Assembly: GCA_024291935.2 (NCBI GenBank)
Contig: JAGTYA010000024.1
Coordinates: 3,906,001 to 3,970,000 of the forward strand
From: Okapia johnstoni
Taxonomy: Eukaryota > Chordata > Mammalia > Artiodactyla > Giraffidae
Reading direction: 5' to 3'
Length of the DNA: 64,000 nt
Positions 54,229 through 64,000 of the stretch are shown here, piece after piece (within the stretch, counting starts at the first letter, position 1; every line of letters starts with the position of its first letter). The position numbers and the translations under genes are program-made. The notes under the pieces are model-generated. The model made no database searches. It had not been told where the DNA came from and saw only the letters and a program-made list of their open reading frames with translations.

Positions 54229-57200
54229 CTTGGTTGAGAGACAGAAGACACAGCCATAAGCAGGCGGAGGTGGGCTTCGGCCCAGAAACACCGACACAGC
54301 TCCAGCCAAGCTGTCTGTGAGACGGAGTGGGAAGGAAGGGTAGCCCCAGGCAGGGGAGAGCCCCAAGGCGACCTCGCCCCTGCCAGGGAGAGTGAGGATA
54401 GGCCCTGGAGCACATTCCCAAGGAGAAATGCAATTTTCATCTGATTCCTTGACTGTGCCCTGGCTCTGAGCCCGGCTCAAAACGTGGCGTCTGGCTCAGG
54501 GACCTCAGGTCACCTCCACCCCAGCCGGCGTGTAGGTGAAGGGGCTCAGGGCTCACCATCTGTGGCTAGGCTTTCCCCACCTCTGTCCCATGGTGGTGAA
54601 GATGACCGCGGTGGTGGCCCTCGCATGAGGTGCTGTGCCCGGTGCCTGAGCTCACCCTAGCACCCTGAGGGGCCCGAGTCCTTCATCCTCCTTGCTCCAC
54701 CAATGAGACACACAGGTCCAGTGGCCTGTCACCATGCAGAATTTGGACCCCATTCTAATTCTAAAGCCCTTCGCTTAAAGTTGAGGGGAGTGGGGGGACA
54801 GTGGGGAAGGAGGGACCACCACGACCACCTGTTCAGCCAGAGGACCCCAGGCAACAGACTGTGCTGTAACTGAACAGCCACGTTTCATCACTGGCAAGCC
54901 ACACTGGTGCCCAGCAGAGGGCTGAGCACACAGTGCTGTGCTTAGTCGCTCAGCTGAGTCCGACTCTTTGTGACCCCATAGATTGTAGCCTGCCAGACTC
55001 CTCTGTCGATGGGGATTCTCCAGGCAAAAATGCTGGAGTGGGTTGCCATGCCCTCCTCCAGGGGATCGCCCCAACTCCAGGGATCGAACCCAGGTCTGCA
55101 TTGCAGGCAGATTCTTTTTTTACCGTCTGAGCCACCAGGGAAGCCCCCAGCACGAAGTAGGCACTCAGTAAATATAAAGCAAATGAAGGAATGTTCTCCT
55201 TTCTTGCTTCTCCTTCCTTGCTTCCTTCTCCTTCCTTCCTTGCTTCTCCACGTGCTCATTTCTGTTCTCTGAGCCGGAAACCACTGGCTAGCCTTTGTTA
55301 AGTAATTCTTTAGTCTTGGTGAAGGCTGAAATACTGACCCTGGCCCCTTCTTTAACTTTTCAATGTTTTCGCAAAAATCGTTTTGTGTCCAGGCTTGAAG
55401 GGTCATCTGGTTCTCGGGCCTGGTCCCAGTCAGAGGTCTGATGAGTCACACTCTGCTGAGCCCAGTCAGGGACCAGGGGTGGGGCCTTTCCGCCCTGAGG
55501 CCCGGAGGTAGTGGAAGGGGTTGGGGGCTGTGGGACAGCTGGGAGAAGAGACCTGCAGGGAGAGGGGACCACAGATGCCTGGAGAGTAACAGGGCTGGTG
55601 CTGGAGGTAGGTGGATTTAGGGGTAGCCCCTCCAGATCCTGGCCATATTGCCAGTATGTGTCTAGCTGGGCATGGGGAAGCCACTTCCTGGCTCTGGGCT
55701 GCCTCTGCTAGTGACCCTCCCATCCTCCCATGCCTTGATTATGCACCTTTTCAGACAGGGGCTCCATCTGGAGCCTGTGTCAACCAGACTGGCTGATCGG
55801 TGGTCCTGCTCTGCATGTGTCAGGCATGGGTGGAGGTGAGCTGGCCCACCCACTTCTCTGCATCATCTGCAAAACTGGATCCAGGTGCTGGTCACCTTCT
55901 TTGGCCACTATTGGGAATGCGGCCTGTTTCCCACTCAAACCAGCTCCTGGGCGGGGCCAGAGCAGGGTCACAAGCCCCAGGAGGGAGCAGGTGAATCCTC
56001 CCAGGCTTTATTCAGCCTGGATTGGAGATGCGGAGACTGCTGTCCTGGGGACTGTTGCCACCCTCCGTTACTCTGCGTCTCCAGTCCACTCACCACTGAG
56101 GAAGTTGTAGATGATGGGGTTGGCAGCGCTGTTGGCATACACCAGCCAGTGGGAGAAAGTGAAGCAGGCATAGACAGCTTCTCGGTCGCTGGCTTGGCGG
56201 AACATCCCGAACACCCTAGGACGAAGGGGCAGGACATTCAGAAACAGGGTGTGTGTTTCTGTTGGGCAGGAGTCACCATCCTCATCTAGCATACAGGAAA
56301 ACTATGACTCAGAAAAGGAAAGTGAGTTGGCCAAGGTCACACAACTCATGAATGGCTGTAAAGTACAGGAGTCCCATGGTCCCTTCTGTTCACCAGATGG
56401 CTTTTTCCTGGGCCTCTGGGTCTGGGGTCCTGACCACAGTTTGGGGTTCTTGAGCACAGAGCGTATATACAGAGTGGGCTTAGAGGCAGGAGCCAGGGTA
56501 CCTCTGCTCAGTCACTAGCTGGCTGGTCCCCTGGGGCTCCCCTTCCCCTTTATCATCTGTCTTCACAGCAGCATGATGAGTCATAGGCATCATCGGATTT
56601 TCAAATAGAGAAACAGATTCAGAGAAGCAAAGTGATGTGCCCAAGATCACACAGCCAGGAAGTGGCCAGGCACAAACTCACGCTCAGATTGTCTCAATGT
56701 CGTGGCGAACAGCCCAGTGTTTTGCCCTCCCCACTCCCACCCCACCACAGCGCCTCTGCTCTTCCAGACACCCGAGGGTGTGGTCCCTCCCTTCAAGTCG
56801 CTGCCAAATGTCACTTTCTCAGGCCTTTTTAAAAACCATTACATGTTAAAAAAAAAAGATTTTAAAAAACCTCCACCAGTCTCTGTCATTGTCACCGTCT
56901 ATCCCCTTTCCCTATCTTTCCTTCCTAGCAGTTACCACTTGCTGACATTGTAATATATTAATATGTCCATTCTCTCTCCCACCAGATGTCACCTCCACAA
57001 AGGCAGGACGCTGTCCCCTGCACTTGTTCACTCTGTTCCCAGCCCCTGCAATCTGGTGACTGACTGAATAGATGAGAGGATTTTCATGATCGCCTTAGGA
57101 GGCAGGCGGGTTATTCTTCCCATTTTACAGATGAGGAGATTGAGGCTCAAAGAAGAGAAACAACTGCCCCAAGGTCACACAGTGAATGAGCGGTGGGCCA

Positions 57201-60200
57201 GTTCTTTCTCTAAAGCCGAGAAAGCTCCTTTCTCTGACTCCACCACCTCTCCCCATCCCCAGCCGCTCCCCACATGCTCTCACCTCTTGAGGACGTTGAG
57301 GACACTGATGGGCAGGTAGCAGAGGGCAAAGACCAGCAACACCACCATCAGCATCTTGGCTGTCTTCCTCCGAGCTCGCATCTGCTTCACCTCGGCCAGG
57401 AAAGCGCGGGCCCGAGGCTGGGGCTCTGCACCCAGGCCTTGCCCCTGGTCCTCCAGCTGGACTGAGGGCCGCTTCCAGTTCCTGACCAGGGCTGATGTGG
57501 TACCAGGGATCTGTCCAGCACACAGACAACAGTTGTGGGTACAGTCCCTTGGGAGGGGTGTTCTGCTTTGCTGGGCTGGACTCGGGCAGGGCAGAGGTGA
57601 GCAAGGGAACAAACCCTTGCAGTAGGAAGGAGCTAATACTCATGATAAAGACCAATGTTCTGGATTTGAGTATACTTCCATTTTTCCATTAGCTCATTGT
57701 GAGACCTCCCACAACATGCCTCTTGGGAACATGTTTTTGGCCTTTAGTTATAGATGAGGTAGGGGACCCTCGACAAGTCCCCAGGTCACAGCCTGGGGCC
57801 TGAACATCCTCCTAGCTACCCATCCATGTTCCTCATGGTGAGTTGTGCCTTCCCCTGGCCCGTGCCTGACTCTAGGAGGCCCGAGCAAGGGGTGAACAGG
57901 TGGGCAGCATGGAATGGCCTGGGCCTTAGAGCACAGGTCCCAGCCTAGGTCGGTGCCTGTAGGCCTGTGATAGTTCTGGGCTCCTGGAGCAGCACAGAGA
58001 CCTTCACAGCCTCTCCCACACTAGACACCTGAATCACCCTACAACAGAAGGGCATGGGGCTAGAGTTCAGGAAACTTGGGGTCTAGGGCCAGCTCAGCCA
58101 TTCATGAGCTATGTGACCTTGGTATGTGACTCACTTTTCTGAGCCTTGGTTTTTCCTATAGGTCGGACGCGACTGAGCGACTTTCACTTTGCACAATGTT
58201 TGAGAATCTATATCAGGCTACCCACTCCAGTATTCTGGCCTGGAGAATTCCATGGACTGTACAGTCCATGGGGTCACAACGAGTCGAACCAACTGAGTGG
58301 CTTTCCCTCACTCGGCACTTTCTCCTGTTGGTAAGGGTAGTGACTACTGCCATCTTGACCGGGGGACTCTGAAGAGCAGATGGCAAGTGTTGGTGGACCG
58401 CAAGGCTGCTCATGTTCAGGCTGGCATCCTCTCTGTCTAGGCACTGATCCAGGACTCACCCCGACAAGTGCCAAGGGCCACGGAGCACCCCCTCCCTTGG
58501 CAAACGCCACCCCCCACCCCTACCCCGTAGAACTTGCTGTCAGTCAGTTTGTAATAGAGAAGGAAGGCTCTGGAACCAGGAAGGCTGTTACTCATTGGCT
58601 GTGGCAAACTGGTTGCCCTTACTCAGCATTTGTATTGTGGGTAATATTGCTTCTTCGGTTAAATATTAATCGTTGTGAAGACGATTAGTTAGGCCAGGTG
58701 CCTCACTGGGAAGCACACAGAGGTACAATTACCGTTGCTGCAGCCCTGAACCAAGCAGTGGAGCCCCCAGACCTGGGTTTTAGTCCCTGATCTTCCACTC
58801 ACTGTGAAGGGTTTGGGAGAAGTTGCTTTGCCTCTCTGGGTCTCAGTTCTCTCATATATGGAGTTGGGGATAATGTTTGGTGGTGAAGAGGATATAAGAC
58901 TGGCTGGGAGTGCCCGGTACGGTAACTACTGAGACTAGGACAGTGGCAGGCAGCTACTGCTATTAGAACAGTATCAATTACTACTTGGTTCCAGGGCTGG
59001 CACTAGCACTTCTGGCCTGGAGTTTGTCCCTAGGCCTTGCCTCTCTGGTTGCAGCCAGAACGGCATGTTCTGAAAGCAGAGAACTGTGTACTCCCTCAGA
59101 TGAGGACCCTTGTGCCCTCCCAGCCCAGACAGTGACACCAGAGTGGGCCTTACCTGGCGGCCCCAGAGCTTGCGGAAAATCTGGAAATAGGCCATGGCCA
59201 TGAGGCCCAGCGGCGCCAGGTAGGTGACGATGAAGAAGCAACTGTGGTAGATCTTGGGATAGAGATCGTCTGCAGGGGCCAAGAGGTACAAGGGTTGGGC
59301 CCCCAGCCTGCCCCGCTTAGCAATACCACCCTGCCCCGACTAGAGCCAAAGCCAGCAGCTCAGCCCCATGCAGGAGCCCTGGCAGAGAGACCCTGGAGTT
59401 ACCCAGCCCATGGGTGTCCATCCTGGAGGAACCCTGGCACAGATGTCTACCCTAGAGGAGGTACCCACCCTGAAGGTAACCCTGGTAGATGCCTGCTCTA
59501 GAGTGTCCTCCCAAGAGATCCATACCCTGGGGGTGCCCACTGCAGAAGTGCCCTGAGAGATGTCTACCGCTGGGTATGTGTCCCAGAGGTGCCCACCTCA
59601 GGTACCCTCCCCAGCCTGCCATTCTTACCAGCCCAGCGTTCATCACAGACGGAGAAGAGCCGGGTGCGGTTGGCTAGCTCGGGCAGCACACTGCTGCACT
59701 CCATGACTGCAGCTTGGGGCACCATGATGGCCAGTGATACAGCCCAGATACCCAGGATGGAGCCCCGGGCACGCCGGGCAGTGCTCTTGAAAAGCAGAGG
59801 GTGGCAGATGGCATACCAGCGGTCCAAGGCGATGAAGCTGAGGGTCAGCACTGCCACGGACACAGACACGGCCTGCCCCGTGGGGACACAATGTCAGTCC
59901 TTTTGGGGGCCACCCAGAGACATGGGGTGAGTGAGAGAGCTCACAGCCAAGAAATACCAGGCAGTCAGGTGTGATGCTGATCCTGACTCCACCACTTACT
60001 GCCTGGGTGCTGTGCTGTGCCTAGTTACTCAGTCGTGTCCAACTCTTTGTGATCCCATGGACTGTGGCCCGCCAGGCTCCTCTGTCCATGGGATTCTCCG
60101 TGGCAAGAATACTCCAGAGAATGCCATGCCCTCCTGCAGGGGATCTTCCCAGTCCAGGGATCCAACCCAGGTCTCCCTCATTGCAGGCAGATTCTTCACC

Positions 60201-61827
60201 GTCTGAACCACAAGGGAAGCCTTATTGCCAGGGTAGATTTGGTCAAATCACTTACCCTCTCTGAGCCTCATCTGCAGAATGAGAATATATCATCCTCCTG
60301 GCAGGATTCTTTTTAGAATAAGTGAAATTATGGGTGGAGAACATCCAGCTTGAGACCTGGCACATAGCAGGTGTAATAACTTACACTTGTGGAAATAACT
60401 GCGTGCCAGACACAGTTCTCAGGATCCTCACAATGACCCATGAGGTGAGTACTCTTACCTCCAAGGTATAGATGAGGAAACTGAAGACAGGTTAAATAAC
60501 TTGCCTTAGGTGAATTGCCTCACCTGCCTGTCTTTATTCTCAGAGTTGCCAGAGTTAATCAGTTGAGTGGAAAACCTCAATATAATGGGAAATCCAAGAG
60601 GCATTCTCTCTGCCCTGGGATTTCATCCCTTTCCCCAGGCTGTAAGGGAAAAGAGTCCTCATTCTTTGAAGCAGAGATGAACCAAGGCCAGAGATGCAGG
60701 TGGGCACTGGCTCCATGAGTGCCCCCTGCCCTCTGGGGTATAGGAAGGTGGGGCAAGGGATGAAACCCTGGCCTCTGGCCAGTTTTCCTTCCACCCCACC
60801 AACCCACTGGGTGTCCTGATTCCCAGCACTGAGAAAGGGAAGGCCCTGGCCGGGGGTGGGAGGGAAGGGAAGGGGAGGAGACTCTTTCCAGCAGGCCCCC
60901 TCAAATCTGCCCTACCACCGGATCAGGGAGCAGGCCCAGCACTCTATCACACCAAGCTTGTGCCTGTCTTCTCCACAGTGTGCCCATGTACCTGGAGGTG
61001 ACTGTACATGTGTCCCCAAATGATGGTGTGTATGTCTGCAGGTGTGACCTGGAGGGGATAGTACATGGGGCTGTGTCTGTGTCCCTAAGTGTCAGCCCTG
61101 GAAGCCTGCCCTTGCTGAAGGTAGAGCATGACCCTGTTGAGGTACTGAGCCACTGTCTGAAAGGCAAGACTAAGGGTCCCTGAGACCTAGCAAGGCCACG
61201 GTTGTTGTGCTTGGTGTGTCAAGAGGGATCACAAGGGTCACCCAGGCAGAGCTCACCTGTAGATAGGGGATGACCTTGCAGAGGGCATGGCCAAAGAGCC
61301 AGGATTCAGTGATGTCTACTAACAAGCTGGCCGGCAGGCAGATGGCCGTCACCAGCACGTCGGCCAGGGACAGGTTGACAATGAAGTAGTTGGTGACCGT
61401 CCTCATGTGCTGGTTCCGCCACACGGCCAGGCACACTATGGGGGGGTGGGGGTGGGGCGGAGGAAGAGATGAGGCTGGAGGCAGAGCCAAGCCCAGTCTA
61501 GCTGGGCCCCATCAGCAAGACCCTTCCCTCACACTACCCGGTAGGGACTGGGGAAAGAAGTGAAGCCCAGGACCCCTCCCAGTCCCCAGGGAGAGCCCGC
61601 AGCACCCCCCAGAGACCTAGAGACCTACCCAGCGTGTTGCCCACCAGGGCTACGAAGAACACAGCCACATAGGCTGTGATGAGGACCCACTCGTACTGCT
61701 TCGGGTATAGATAATCACGCCACAGATAGCGGAGAAACTCGTCTTCGTAGTCTGGAAGCTCCGGGGACCGTTCCCTGCCCTCAGTGGGGACCCCCATCTG
61801 GGGCCCTGGGGTAGCTGCGGGCTCCAT
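54038..61827 (-). CDS. HCRTR1: HCRTR1 (orexin/hypocretin receptor type 1), complete coding sequence in 7 exons
   Basis: Class A GPCR for orexin-A and, more weakly, orexin-B; plasma membrane, mainly Gq-coupled, expressed in neurons controlling arousal and reward. The seven exons join to 425 codons plus a stop, the length known for the mammalian receptor. Seen: seven hydrophobic segments, N-glycosylation site NRT at 194, disulfide pair Cys119/Cys202, DRW (DRY variant) at 143-145, CYLP in TM6 at 310-313, NPIIY at 354-358, and CC in the C-tail. Ligand-pocket residues Gln126, Asp203, Tyr311, Asn318, His344 and Tyr348 are present. Ser103 and Ala127 are the type-1 residues (type 2 has Thr at both), so this is HCRTR1 and not HCRTR2. 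Start: ATG at 61825-61827 gives MEPAATPG, the family N-terminus; an in-frame codon 15 bases upstream is GTG, not ATG. The gene faces PEF1 tail to tail. Confidence 0.98.
54933..55147 (-). mobile_element. Bov-tA SINE, antisense
   Basis: 'tgtgcttagtcgctcagctg' to 'tgagccaccagggaagcccc'. Inserted in HCRTR1 intron 6, sense relative to the gene. A polypyrimidine tract (ttccttgcttcctt) follows at 55194-55252. Confidence 0.92.
56094..56215 (-). CDS. HCRTR1: HCRTR1 coding exon 6 (122 bp)
   Basis: Residues 322-362: RVFGMFRQASDRE, TM7 with His344, Tyr348 and NPIIY. Acceptor gtcctag, donor gtgagt. Confidence 0.97.
56240..56690 (+). repeat. Two MIR-like fragments
   Basis: 'ttggccaaggtcacacaact' (about 56328) and 'tgcccaagatcacacagcca' (about 56638), in HCRTR1 intron 5. 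Confidence 0.6.
57075..57195 (+). repeat. MIR-like SINE fragment
   Basis: 'tcccattttacagatgagga' and 'ccccaaggtcacacagtgaa', ending about 90 bases from HCRTR1 coding exon 5. Confidence 0.75.
57284..57510 (-). CDS. HCRTR1: HCRTR1 coding exon 5 (227 bp)
   Basis: Residues 247-321: ICL3 (IPGTTSALVRNWKR, then a variable Gln/Gly-rich part), basic KQMRARRKTAK, TM6 with CYLP, ECL3 start. Acceptor tggacag, donor gtgaga. Confidence 0.97.
58160..58310 (+). mobile_element. Bov-A fragment
   Basis: 'tcggacgcgactgagcgact', then 'cccactccagtattctggcc' and 'catggggtcacaacgagtcg', a truncated Bov-A2. Holds a 22-base perfect palindrome at 58250-58271. Confidence 0.82.
58780..58910 (-). repeat. MIR-like SINE, antisense
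   Basis: 'tttgcctctctgggtctcag' followed by 'agttggggataatg', in HCRTR1 intron 4. Confidence 0.6.
59154..59269 (-). CDS. HCRTR1: HCRTR1 coding exon 4 (116 bp)
   Basis: Residues 208-246: DDLYPKIYHS through TM5 to KLWGRQ. Acceptor cccctgcag, donor gtaagg. Confidence 0.97.
59629..59872 (-). CDS. HCRTR1: HCRTR1 coding exon 3 (244 bp)
   Basis: Residues 127-207: rest of TM3, DRW, ICL2, TM4 and most of ECL2 with NRT and Cys202. Acceptor ggggcag, donor gtaaga. Confidence 0.97.
60009..60220 (-). mobile_element. Bov-tA SINE, antisense, with target-site duplication
   Basis: 'tcagtcgtgtccaactcttt' to 'gaaccacaagggaagc'. Flanked by CTTACTGCCTGGGT (59995-60008) and CTTATTGCCAGGGT (60221-60234). In HCRTR1 intron 2. 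Confidence 0.92.
60362..60520 (+). repeat. MIR-like SINE, sense
   Basis: 'gtgccagacacagttctcag' to 'aaataacttgccttagg', in HCRTR1 intron 2. Confidence 0.75.
61257..61435 (-). CDS. HCRTR1: HCRTR1 coding exon 2 (179 bp)
   Basis: Residues 67-126 (VCLAVWRNQH to VIPYLQ): ICL1, TM2, ECL1, start of TM3 with Cys119 and Gln126. The acceptor follows an extremely C-rich tract; donor gtgagc. Confidence 0.97.
61629..61827 (-). CDS. HCRTR1: HCRTR1 coding exon 1 (199 bp)
   Basis: Residues 1-66 plus one base: extracellular N-terminus with the acidic DYEDEF motif, an amphipathic stretch, and TM1 to NTL. Donor gtaggt. Confidence 0.97.
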
Positions 61828-61965
61828 GGGCTCAGGAGCCACTATGGCTGATGGGCATCCCAGGCTCTCCCTAGGGAGGGGTGCACCTGGGCCAGGCCTT
61901 AGCCCACTTCCCTCAGGGGGGGCCAGTCTTGCACTCAGGTGTTTAGGGGCCCAGCCCCAAACCTT
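61828..61965 (-). other. HCRTR1: HCRTR1 5' UTR part of first coding exon
   Basis: On the minus strand a pyrimidine tract (ccttccttccttcag) ends at 61966, giving an acceptor 138 bases before the ATG. This implies at least one non-coding exon upstream. Confidence 0.65.
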
Positions 61966-62094
61966 CTGAAGGAAGGAAGGAAGAAAGGGAACATTAGGGA
62001 GTGTGCTGGGTTATGTGCAGATAAGCTCTCTTTTAATTCTCACAATCATGGGTTAGGATGAACCTGAAATGGTTGGAGAAAGCCTTGCCTCCCC

Positions 62095-62360
62095 ATTTCA
62101 TATCAGTTGGTCAACTCACCTCTCAGCCTTGGTTTCCCCATCTATCTCCAGAGTAATAACTGAACCTGCCTCACAGGGCCAATGAGGAGAAATCAGCTCT
62201 AATGAATGCCAAGGGTTTTACCCAGAAACTGGCTGGCTTCCTAGCCATTGTGGGTTACCACTATTAAGAGCTCCGCTTTGCAGAGGAGACAGAAGCTAAG
62301 AGAAGTTGAGCTCCTTACTCAAGGTCACAAGGCCACTAAAGTCTGAGTCCACCAAACACC
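62095..62360. repeat. MIR-like fragments
   Basis: An antisense piece ('cagccttggtttccccatct') and a sense piece ('actcaaggtcacaaggccac') between the CpG block and the first coding exon of HCRTR1. Confidence 0.5.
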
Positions 62361-62599
62361 ACAGCTTAGGAAGGAGAAGCCATCCTGGTTGCAAACACGT
62401 TCTCTCCTGAGTCAGTTCAGGGGCCTGAATTTTGGGGTTGTAAAAAAAATGATCAAGGGAGGCTTTCAGAGACCCAGGCCCCGCCCACCAGACCTGCCAG
62501 ACCCTCCCAGGTGGACACACACCCACTCAGACACTCGGTGTGGGTGGAGGTGCAGTGAGGAGCTGACAACCTCCCTGAAAGCGAGGGGAGAACCCCAGG

Positions 62600-63460
62600 C
62601 CCAGGGGCTGAGCGGGTCAGCACCCCAGGCCCCAGATAGTCCTCGCCTTGAATCCCTCGGCCGCGATGAGCCCCGGCGGCCGCCAGGGGTCGCTGGACCG
62701 GCGCGCCGGCCGCCCTCTTCATTCATAAATCCGGCTTCGCACCCCGCCGCTCCTCCCTCGCTCAGACCCTCCTCCCCTCAAGCTGAGCCGGGACGACCCC
62801 GGATGTGTGTAGGAGGGTTGCGGATCCCTGGAGACCCCCGGGTGAGCATGAGGGGTCTCCTTTAGATCCGCACCGGGCGCCGACGGACCTGCTTCCCCAG
62901 CGGGACCTCACTGCATCTCGGGGGCTGTGGGGCGGCGGTCAGGGGAGCGAGGGCGTGAAGGGTTCTTTAGGAACCTGCTAGAAAGAGGGCAGAGCCTGCT
63001 GGAGACCCAGCCTCCCAGCACCCAGGTCACAGCTCCCGAGACCCTTGGTTCCCGCCGAGGGTCCTCTGGAACCGCCCACCCTGGGCCCAGGGGTCCCCAA
63101 GCCCCGCACCTGTTGGCTCCGGGACCCGGGCGTCCTCGGCTGCTGATACCCCGATCGTGCAACGGGACTTCGCCTCCCCTCCCGGAAGGCCGGTCTCCGG
63201 GGCCCGGGGCTGGGGGTGCACAGGGCTGGGGCAGCCCCCTCCCGAGGCGGCGCTGTCTGGGCTCTCTCGGCTACGCGCGAGCGCCGGCTCCGACGCGGGC
63301 TGTGGCTGGGCGCGGGCTCCGCGGAGCTGCGCGCCGCGGGGAGGGGGAGCCGGGACGGGAGGGGCAGGGCGGGGAGGGGGGCCCCCAGCCTATCTCGGCT
63401 GCAGGTCTCCCAACCCCCGAATCTCGGAGGGCGGAGGGAGAGGCTCGTCCCTCCCAGCTC
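62600..63460 (-). promoter_or_regulatory. HCRTR1: CpG-rich block, probable HCRTR1 promoter/first exon region
   Basis: Dense CpG (ggccgcgatg, ccggcgcgccggccgc at about 62690-62712, and 63130-63360), 0.8-1.6 kb upstream of the HCRTR1 ATG. A minus-strand donor-like site (aacag/gtgcgg) lies near 63110, but the first exon cannot be fixed from sequence alone. Long open frames here on both strands reflect GC content. Confidence 0.55.
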
Positions 63461-64000
63461 ACGACTTAACGCGTCCATCCCACCTTCATTCATATGTCCA
63501 TCCTTTCATTCATTATGTTCTCATGCATTCAACATTCCTGCCTCCGCCTACGCTGCATTCAGAGCGCACCTACTGTGTGCCGGCGGGCCCTCTAGAGAGC
63601 CACAGTGCTGGAGGTGGGTCCCAGCTCCACCTCTGCCCGCTGCCTCACCTAGTTGACGAGGTTGATGGCACAGGTGGGTGACCAGGGTGAGAGAACATTG
63701 CCTGCGCGGTCTCCTGCCAGGCTCCAGCTGTTGCTGGAGCAGCGAGCTCCCAGAGATGCCTGGAGACCCTGCTCGCCCATCTCCCAGCCTCTGATTATCT
63801 GATAGATAGATTCTATCTGCCCTCCAGTCCTTTCTGTTCATGACTACTTCACCCCTCCCAAGACAGGGAGGATAGATGGGGGCAGCACGCAGGAGAGCAG
63901 AGGGGCTGATGAGTTCAACAAACATTTTCTCAGCTGTGTGTCAGGCAATGAGCTAGAATATTACAGCTGCCATTTGCACAGTCTCCACCATGCATGATCC
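63461..64000. other. Right edge, no gene recognised
   Basis: 'ttcattcatatgtccatcct' and 'ctactgtgtgccggc' suggest old repeat text. No exon seen. The next gene expected from human synteny (TINAGL1) is not in the window as far as I can tell. Confidence 0.5.

Noticed and set aside
61828..61842. Five-residue N-terminal extension of HCRTR1
   Set aside because: The in-frame upstream codon is GTG, not ATG, and the ATG at 61827 gives the N-terminus known for the receptor.
62927..63493. Long overlapping open frames on both strands
   Set aside because: Typical of GC-rich CpG islands where stop codons are rare; low-complexity Arg/Gly/Pro peptides.
63461..64000. 3' end of TINAGL1 expected from synteny
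   Set aside because: No exon of a cathepsin-like protein found on either strand before the window ends.

Overview
The window is mammalian genomic DNA: intron-rich genes with canonical GT/AG splice sites, a few CpG-rich promoters, and many interspersed repeats. Short retroposons of the Bov-tA/Bov-A type (tRNA-Glu-like head, or only the Bov-A body), BovB/ART2A-like fragments and CHR-type SINEs point to a ruminant, most likely a bovid. The sequence alone does not settle the species. Gene content and order match the COL16A1 - PEF1 - HCRTR1 neighbourhood of human 1p35, read here in the opposite direction.

Layout. (1) 834-23725, + strand: the last 28 coding exons of COL16A1, joining in frame into 665 codons plus a stop. 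They cover several short triple-helical segments, a cysteine-bearing non-collagenous segment, the helical NC2-type segment and the last collagenous and C-terminal domains. Three overlapping polyadenylation signals follow at 23845-23862. (2) About 23.9-31.8 kb: no gene recognised; ancient repeats, CHR SINEs and a pair of diverged LTR-like direct repeats. (3) 31.9-32.8 kb: CpG-rich PEF1 promoter with an X-box, a CCAAT box, a GC box and a perfect CRE nine bases before the ATG. (4) 32370-49954, + strand: complete PEF1 coding sequence in 5 exons (287 aa). Its 10-kb first intron carries an RPL10 processed pseudogene and many nested SINEs. The 3' UTR probably ends near 50760. (5) About 50.8-53.3 kb: short convergent intergenic region with a hAT-like fossil split by a Bov-tA. 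(6) 54038-61827, - strand: complete HCRTR1 (orexin receptor type 1) coding sequence in 7 exons (425 aa). Its first coding exon carries 138 bases of 5' UTR behind a good acceptor, which implies a non-coding first exon further upstream. (7) About 62.6-63.5 kb: CpG-rich block, the likely HCRTR1 promoter region. The window ends at 64000 without another recognisable gene.

The three genes are unrelated in function: an extracellular-matrix FACIT collagen, a cytosolic penta-EF-hand calcium adaptor, and a neuropeptide GPCR. PEF1 and HCRTR1 converge. All coding exons were reconciled by hand for splice sites and reading frame, and the totals are divisible by three. I found no previously undescribed system. 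The most informative observations concern promoter motifs, a weakly spliced collagen exon, and nested retroposons whose target-site duplications give an insertion order.
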